From Gemmatimonadales bacterium (lineage in GTDB: Bacteria; Gemmatimonadota; Gemmatimonadetes; Gemmatimonadales; GWC2-71-9): a DNA stretch of 25,532 nt. Both the position numbers and the translations under genes were made by a program. Shown here piece by piece: positions 21,702-25,532 of the stretch (positions within the stretch are counted from its first letter, which is position 1; the number at the start of each line of letters is the position of its first letter). Under the pieces are notes generated by a model. It saw nothing but the letters and a program-made list of their open reading frames with translations. It made no database searches and was not told the origin of the DNA. The stretch covers positions 1 through 25,532 of the forward strand of contig JACKDA010000022.1 of assembly GCA_020633775.1 (NCBI GenBank), in the 5' to 3' direction.

Positions 21702-22523
21702 CTAGCGTCCGGTGAGGATGCGCTCGAGCAGGGAGGCCAGCCGGACGCTGGCCCGGAGCAGGCGGTCCTCGAGGACGACGTGGACCTGGTCGTAGTAGCT
21801 GCGGTCGAGCACGAGCGAGCGGGGGAGGAAGGGGTACGCGACGTCACGCGAGACATCGTGAGATTCCATCGCCCACGTCTCGGGCGTCCCCTCGGCGATC
21901 TGGCGGAGGTCACCGCGCCGCGCGAGCTGACGATCGAGGAAGGTGACCCACTGCTCCTCGGAGCGGCCGCTCGCATCGATCAGCCCGCCGTCCCAGAGTG
22001 CGTGGAGGTTCGTCGCGCGACCGAGGAAGGTGAGTTGCACGTCGTTGCCGCCGCGATCGCCGCGGTCACCGGCGTGCAACGGCATGTGGATGTCCTCGAC
22101 GAGATGCACGACCCACTTCAGCGCCTCGGCCCGCTCCGCCTTCGAGGCGCCGCGGTTCGCCAGGACGCCGATCTGACGCTCCAGGGCCGCGACGACGCAG
22201 TCTCCTCCGGGGCAGTACCGCTCCGGGCGATACACCGAGTCGATCACCGGGATGTTGACGTAGTGCCAGGGTGAGGTCTCGGGTCGATCATTCCGGATCG
22301 AGTCGGCCCAGGTGCTCACGGCGGCCAGGGATTCCCGGCCGAGGAGGTCGCGCACCTGCCGGCGCGCCTCGCCGGAGAGCCGTGCCGTCGCGACGCGGGC
22401 GATCAGGCGGTGCCCGGTCCTGCCCCAACGGACCACGGCGGGGGCCGCGAGGTGGCTGGTGGCGACCGGGGGCGGCGCGGTCGTCGCGGTGAGCGCGAGG
22501 ATGAGGGCGATCGTGGCGGGCAT
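21702..22523 (-). CDS. Exported S1/P1-type nuclease
   Basis: A 273-residue member of the zinc-dependent S1/P1 nuclease family. A signal segment (MPATIALILALTATTAPPP) precedes RWGRTGHRLIARVA, where Trp and His of the WGxxGH start supply the first zinc ligands of the mature protein. Further ligand motifs appear in order: STWADSIR, WHYVNIP, ALKWVVHLVEDIHMPLHAGD, GGNDVQ and NLHALWDGG. All three-zinc-site motifs seem intact, so it should cleave single-stranded DNA or RNA in the periplasm or outside the cell, perhaps for nutrient use. It is monocistronic and convergent with the SnoaL-like gene. Confidence 0.93.
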   Translation of the reverse strand: MPATIALILALTATTAPPPVATSHLAAPAVVRWGRTGHRLIARVATARLSGEARRQVRDLLGRESLAAVSTWADSIRNDRPETSPWHYVNIPVIDSVYRPERYCPGGDCVVAALERQIGVLANRGASKAERAEALKWVVHLVEDIHMPLHAGDRGDRGGNDVQLTFLGRATNLHALWDGGLIDASGRSEEQWVTFLDRQLARRGDLRQIAEGTPETWAMESHDVSRDVAYPFLPRSLVLDRSYYDQVHVVLEDRLLRASVRLASLLERILTGR

Positions 22524-22652
22524 CGGTCGGTCCGGGCTTGAGGGGAACGGTGCGACCAGATTGTAGTCGGGCCGTGGGTCCCGCGCGCGGGTGTGGGCCC
22601 GGCCGTGACCCGACCGTCACCCGTGGGTCCACCGTCCCGTCATGGAGAGTGC

Positions 22653-23285
22653 ATGCAGTGCCTGCCGCGGTTCAGCCGCCTGTTGGGAATCCTGCTGGCC
22701 GCCCCCGCGGCCGTCGCGGCCCAGTCCGGGGACGCGACCGCGGCGCTCGAGCCGGACGGGTGGCGGATCTCCAACGCCGGGGTCGTGCGGGCCGACTCCG
22801 CGATCGAGGCGGTCTTCCTCGAACGCACCCGGGCAATCGACACCGTGGCCATCGGCGACTTCGCCTCGCACCTCCTCGCTCGCCTCGGCGTCCCCCCCTT
22901 CGAGGATTCGCTCCGCTTCCGGGTCACCGCCGACTCGATGCTGGTCCGGATCACCGGACGCCTGATGGACTTCCCGCCGGAGTCCCGCCATGAGCTGGGG
23001 CCGATCTTCAACTTCATCGATTCGACGACGCCGTTCACGGCCGAGATCGCGATGCCCCAGCGGAGCGGGGGGGTGATGCGCTTCCGGCTCGAGCGGGTGC
23101 GCGTCTCCGGCTTCCCGATTCCCGACCTGCTCCTCCTACCGGCGCTGCGGGAATACGACCGGCGCTATCCGGTGCTCGCCACCGACGGACGGGAACTGCT
23201 CGTGGCGATGCCCCCTGACGGCGAGGCGCGGCTGGTGGAGGGGGGGATCGAGATCAGCACGAAAGGGGTGAGTCCCGGGTCCTGA
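22653..23285 (+). CDS. Exported protein of unknown function
   Basis: A 210-residue protein. A clear signal peptide (RLLGILLAAPAAVAAQ) is followed by a soluble region with several Asp/Arg-rich strands. Notable stretches are WRISNAGVVRADSAIEAVFLE, FASHLLARLGV and MLVRITGRLMDFPPESRHELGPI. I do not recognise the family; the middle part resembles an amphipathic, lipid- or ligand-binding fold, but that is a guess. GGAGAG lies four bases before the ATG. Its final residues (GVSPGS) and stop codon are encoded by the dispersed hairpin repeat. Confidence 0.7.
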   Translation: MQCLPRFSRLLGILLAAPAAVAAQSGDATAALEPDGWRISNAGVVRADSAIEAVFLERTRAIDTVAIGDFASHLLARLGVPPFEDSLRFRVTADSMLVRITGRLMDFPPESRHELGPIFNFIDSTTPFTAEIAMPQRSGGVMRFRLERVRVSGFPIPDLLLLPALREYDRRYPVLATDGRELLVAMPPDGEARLVEGGIEISTKGVSPGS

Positions 23286-23333
23286 GACGTGGGGGGAAGA
23301 CGTGCCGCCCCCCACGTCTCAGGACTCACGACT
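23271..23333. repeat. Dispersed hairpin repeat, copy 3 (convergent gene gap)
   Basis: An 18-bp perfect stem (23279-23296 with 23308-23325) with an 11-base loop, carrying the CTGAGACGTG and CTCAGGACTCACGACT words of the repeat family. It supplies the stop codon of the exported protein on its left side (TGA 23283-23285) and of the VKOR protein on its right (TGA 23328-23326). It probably acts as a bidirectional terminator. Confidence 0.75.
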
Positions 23334-23778
23334 CGCCTCTCTTCACCCGCCGCCAATCGAGCGTCACCAGCACCAGGTGGAGCGTGATCGTCACCGCGGA
23401 GATCGCGCACCAGGGGCAGAAGCTCTTCATCACGATGAACTCGTAGTACTTGAGCCGCAGGGTGAAGAGGAAGGCGGGGACGATCAGGCCGGCGAGGAGG
23501 AGGGTGTTGCGCGGGTCGCGGACCCAGCGCGGGCTCGTCCCGACGAGGGCGGTGACGAGGATCAGCGCATAGCCCACCGTCCCGATCAGCGCCACGTCGA
23601 CGCCGAGGAACATCCCCCACGGCGAGAACTGCACGGTCTCGCAGCCGTGGCTCGCGCCGCAGGCGAGGGTGCCGGCGAGGCCGAGCTTCCAGAGGTGGAG
23701 GTAGAGCGCGACGATGCCCGAGATGAGGGCGGTGATCGCGATCACGTGGCGGGGAGTGAGGCCCTGGTCGGTCGACAT
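23326..23778 (-). CDS. VKOR-family thiol oxidoreductase
   Basis: A 150-residue four-helix membrane protein of the vitamin K epoxide reductase family. It has the paired cysteines Cys40 and Cys46 (LACGASHGCETV) before the second helix, a Ser/Trp-containing loop (FSPWGMFLGV), and the active-site CPWC (Cys121, Cys124) in SFCPWCAIS. Bacterial VKOR passes electrons from DsbA-like proteins to quinones to form disulfides in the periplasm. No fused or adjacent thioredoxin-like partner is visible here. It ends in the hairpin repeat, which provides its stop codon. Confidence 0.93.
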   Translation of the reverse strand: MSTDQGLTPRHVIAITALISGIVALYLHLWKLGLAGTLACGASHGCETVQFSPWGMFLGVDVALIGTVGYALILVTALVGTSPRWVRDPRNTLLLAGLIVPAFLFTLRLKYYEFIVMKSFCPWCAISAVTITLHLVLVTLDWRRVKRGES

Positions 23779-23824
23779 GCCGGAATCCTATCCCCGGCGA
23801 GGGGCGGGCGGAACGGTGGCCGTG

Positions 23825-23832
23825 TACCTTTG
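23825..23832 (+). promoter_or_regulatory. Bacteroidota-like -7 box before prfC
   Basis: TACCTTTG matches the TAnnTTTG element exactly and lies six bases before the prfC ATG, so the message would be nearly leaderless. No TTG is found at the expected upstream distance. No Shine-Dalgarno precedes the ATG, in keeping with a leaderless start. Confidence 0.35.
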
Positions 23833-23838
23833 TGCCCG

Positions 23839-25440
23839 ATGCCAGGACCCGACCCCGCCACCATCGCCCGGACGATCGCCAACCGGCGCACCTTCGCGAT
23901 CATCTCCCACCCGGACGCGGGCAAGACGACGCTCACCGAGAAGCTGCTCCTCTACGGCGGGGCGATCCACCTCGCCGGCTCGGTGAAGGCCCGCCGCGCC
24001 GCGCGGCATGCCACCTCGGACTGGATGGCCCTCGAGCGCGAGCGCGGCATCTCGGTCACCTCGTCGGTGATGCAGTTCGCGTGGCACGGCTGGCAGGTCA
24101 ACCTGCTCGACACGCCCGGGCACGCCGACTTCTCCGAGGACACCTATCGGACGCTCGTCGCCGCCGACAGCGCGGTGATGCTGCTCGACAACCGGCGGGG
24201 GGTCGAGGAGCGCACCCGGCAGCTCTTCGAGGTCTGCAAGCTGCGCCGGATGCCGATCTTCACCTTCGTCAACAAGTGCGACCGGCCGGGCGGCAATCCG
24301 CTGCAACTGATCAGCGACGTCGAGGCCGACCTCGGCCTCCAGGTCCACCCGGTGACGTGGCCGGTGCTGACGGGCGCCGGGTTTGTCGGCGTCGCCGATC
24401 GTCGCCGTCGCGAGGTGCTGCTCTTCGATCGCGGTGCCGACCACGGCGCCCGCCTGGTCGAGGCGCGCCGGGTGCCGCTCGACGACGCCTCGCTCACCGA
24501 CGTGCTCGGCAGCGACACGGTGGCGAGCGTGCGCGAGGAGCTCGACCTCCTCGAGATGGCCGGGGCGCCCTGGAGCGAGGAGGCGATCGCCGAGGGGACC
24601 CTCTCGCCGATGTATTTCGGGAGCGCGCTGACCAACTTCGGGGTGGCGCCCTTCCTCGAGGACTTCCTGGCCCACGCCCCCGCGCCGCTGCCGCGCGAGG
24701 CCGAGGGGCGCACCATCGCCCCGACCGATCCCGACTTCACCGGCTTCGTCTTCAAGATCCAGGCGAACATGGATCCGCGCCATCGCGACCGGATCGCCTT
24801 CGTGCGGGTCTGCTCCGGGCACTTCACGGCCGGGATGACGACCGTCCTCTCGCGCACCGGCAAGACGCTCCGGCTCGCGCAGCCGCAGCAGTTCCTCGCG
24901 CAGGAGCGCACCGAGATCGAGGAGGCGTGGCCCGGCGACGTGATCGGCATCCTCGATCGCGGCAACCTGCGGGTGTCCGATTCGCTCTCGGAGAAGGGCG
25001 ATGTCGAGTTCCTCGGCATCCCCCGCTTCGCGCCGGCGCTCTTCTCGCGCGTCGTGCTGCGCGATCCGCTCCGCCGGAAGCATCTCGACACGGGGCTGCG
25101 ACAGCTCGCCGAGGAGGGGGCGGTGCAGGTCTTCTACCAGGACTCGATGGCGGGGCCGGTGCCGATCGTCGGGGCGGTGGGCCAGCTCCAGTTCGACGTG
25201 CTGCTGCATCGCCTGGAGGCGGAGTACGGCGTGCGCGCGACGCTGGAGCCGCTCGCGTTCCGCGTGGCGCGATGGATCCGCGGCGACGACGACCGGATCG
25301 AGCGGCTGGTCGAGGGGCGCTCCCGGCTCCGGCTCTACGATGCCAAGGGCGGGTCGATCCTGCTCTGCGAGGACGAGTGGGCGCTGCGGCACGCGATGGA
25401 GGCGGCGCCGGAACTGGAGTTCCTCGAGGCCGCGCCCTAG
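23839..25440 (+). CDS. prfC: Peptide chain release factor 3
   Basis: A 533-residue translational GTPase of usual RF3 length. G1 is SHPDAGKTT (about 23-31), G2 lies in RGISVTSSVMQF, G3 is DTPGH at 91-95, and G4 is NKCD at 145-148. The RF3-specific N-terminus (RRTFAIISHPDAGKTTLTEKLLLYGGAIHLAGSVK) and GRT-type domain II and III segments (FKIQANMDPRHRDRIAFVRVCSG, GAVGQLQFDVLLHRLEAEYG) are all present. It recycles RF1 and RF2 from the ribosome after termination. The ATG at 23839 gives the family N-terminus; the frame remains open far upstream over the VKOR gene on the other strand. Its stop overlaps a possible leftward gene by 3 bp. Confidence 0.97.
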   Translation: MPGPDPATIARTIANRRTFAIISHPDAGKTTLTEKLLLYGGAIHLAGSVKARRAARHATSDWMALERERGISVTSSVMQFAWHGWQVNLLDTPGHADFSEDTYRTLVAADSAVMLLDNRRGVEERTRQLFEVCKLRRMPIFTFVNKCDRPGGNPLQLISDVEADLGLQVHPVTWPVLTGAGFVGVADRRRREVLLFDRGADHGARLVEARRVPLDDASLTDVLGSDTVASVREELDLLEMAGAPWSEEAIAEGTLSPMYFGSALTNFGVAPFLEDFLAHAPAPLPREAEGRTIAPTDPDFTGFVFKIQANMDPRHRDRIAFVRVCSGHFTAGMTTVLSRTGKTLRLAQPQQFLAQERTEIEEAWPGDVIGILDRGNLRVSDSLSEKGDVEFLGIPRFAPALFSRVVLRDPLRRKHLDTGLRQLAEEGAVQVFYQDSMAGPVPIVGAVGQLQFDVLLHRLEAEYGVRATLEPLAFRVARWIRGDDDRIERLVEGRSRLRLYDAKGGSILLCEDEWALRHAMEAAPELEFLEAAP

Positions 25441-25532
25441 CTGCTGCAGCTCACCGCGAGGTGCCGGGCCCACTCCGGTGGCCCCTCGGCATAGCGATCC
25501 CATCCCGGATGCTCGTCGCACGGCGCGTCGAG
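25437..25532 (-). CDS. Possible 3' end of a leftward gene
   Basis: The minus strand has an open frame from the window edge to a TAG at 25439-25437. It would encode 31 residues with a natural composition (CDEHPGWDRYAEGPPEW), convergent with prfC and overlapping its stop. It is too short for a family assignment; it could be chance. Confidence 0.35.
   Translation of the reverse strand, partial: LDAPCDEHPGWDRYAEGPPEWARHLAVSCSS

Noticed and set aside
1..25532. CRISPR arrays, rRNA genes, integrase or phage genes
   Set aside because: No regularly spaced long direct repeats, no rRNA-like sequence and no recombinase-like protein was found on either strand.

Overview
The window is GC-rich (roughly two thirds G+C by eye), densely coding bacterial chromosome. 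The gene set (pilB-pilT-pilC order, many exported S41, M1, S1/P1 and Spy-like proteins) and some Bacteroidota-like promoter elements (TTG-N20-TAnnTT) suggest a Gemmatimonadota-type organism. That placement is inference; there is no rRNA or other phylogenetic marker to confirm it.

Layout. (1) 1-2658: end of pilB, then pilT and pilC, the cytoplasmic motors and platform of a type IV pilus. (2) 2664-12462: a copper/silver resistance island bracketed by features of a transposed element: a 10-bp direct repeat on both flanks (GGGTCCTCCC), inverted termini (TCGGACGCAG, at most 13 bp), and inside each end three inward-facing ~17-bp repeats (about GCAGNNNNATCGTAGAC) spaced 22-24 bp. It carries an orphan Xre/MbcA/ParS-type antitoxin-like gene, a DUF305 gene with an in-frame stop, a small exported His/Cys-rich protein, cusC-cusB-cusA and a CPH-type (P1B-3, CopB-like) ATPase. 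I see no transposase. (3) 12469-17425: a Spy/LTXXQ-like protein, a small hypothetical, an S41 peptidase, a DsrE-like exported protein and an M1 aminopeptidase. (4) 17426-21641: a reactive-sulfur module. The leftward operon is tauE, a persulfide dioxygenase-rhodanese fusion and arsR; rightward lie marR, then doxX and a SnoaL-like gene. A TACT-N5-AGTA dyad overlaps both the leftward tauE promoter and the rightward doxX promoter, suggesting one regulator links the module. (5) 21702-25532: S1/P1 nuclease, an exported protein of unknown function, a VKOR-family protein, prfC (RF3), and the possible 3' end of a leftward gene.

How they work together. The island is a complete envelope route for monovalent copper/silver: CopB moves ion out of the cytoplasm, CusCBA carries it across the periplasm and outer membrane, and exported His/Met/Cys-rich proteins may bind it. 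Removing the island and one copy of the direct repeat restores pilC followed about 24 bp later by a strong hairpin shared with the convergent Spy-like gene, so the element seems to have landed between pilC and its terminator. A second repeat family (CTGAGTCGTGAG-like) sits at three gene ends and supplies or overlaps stop codons.
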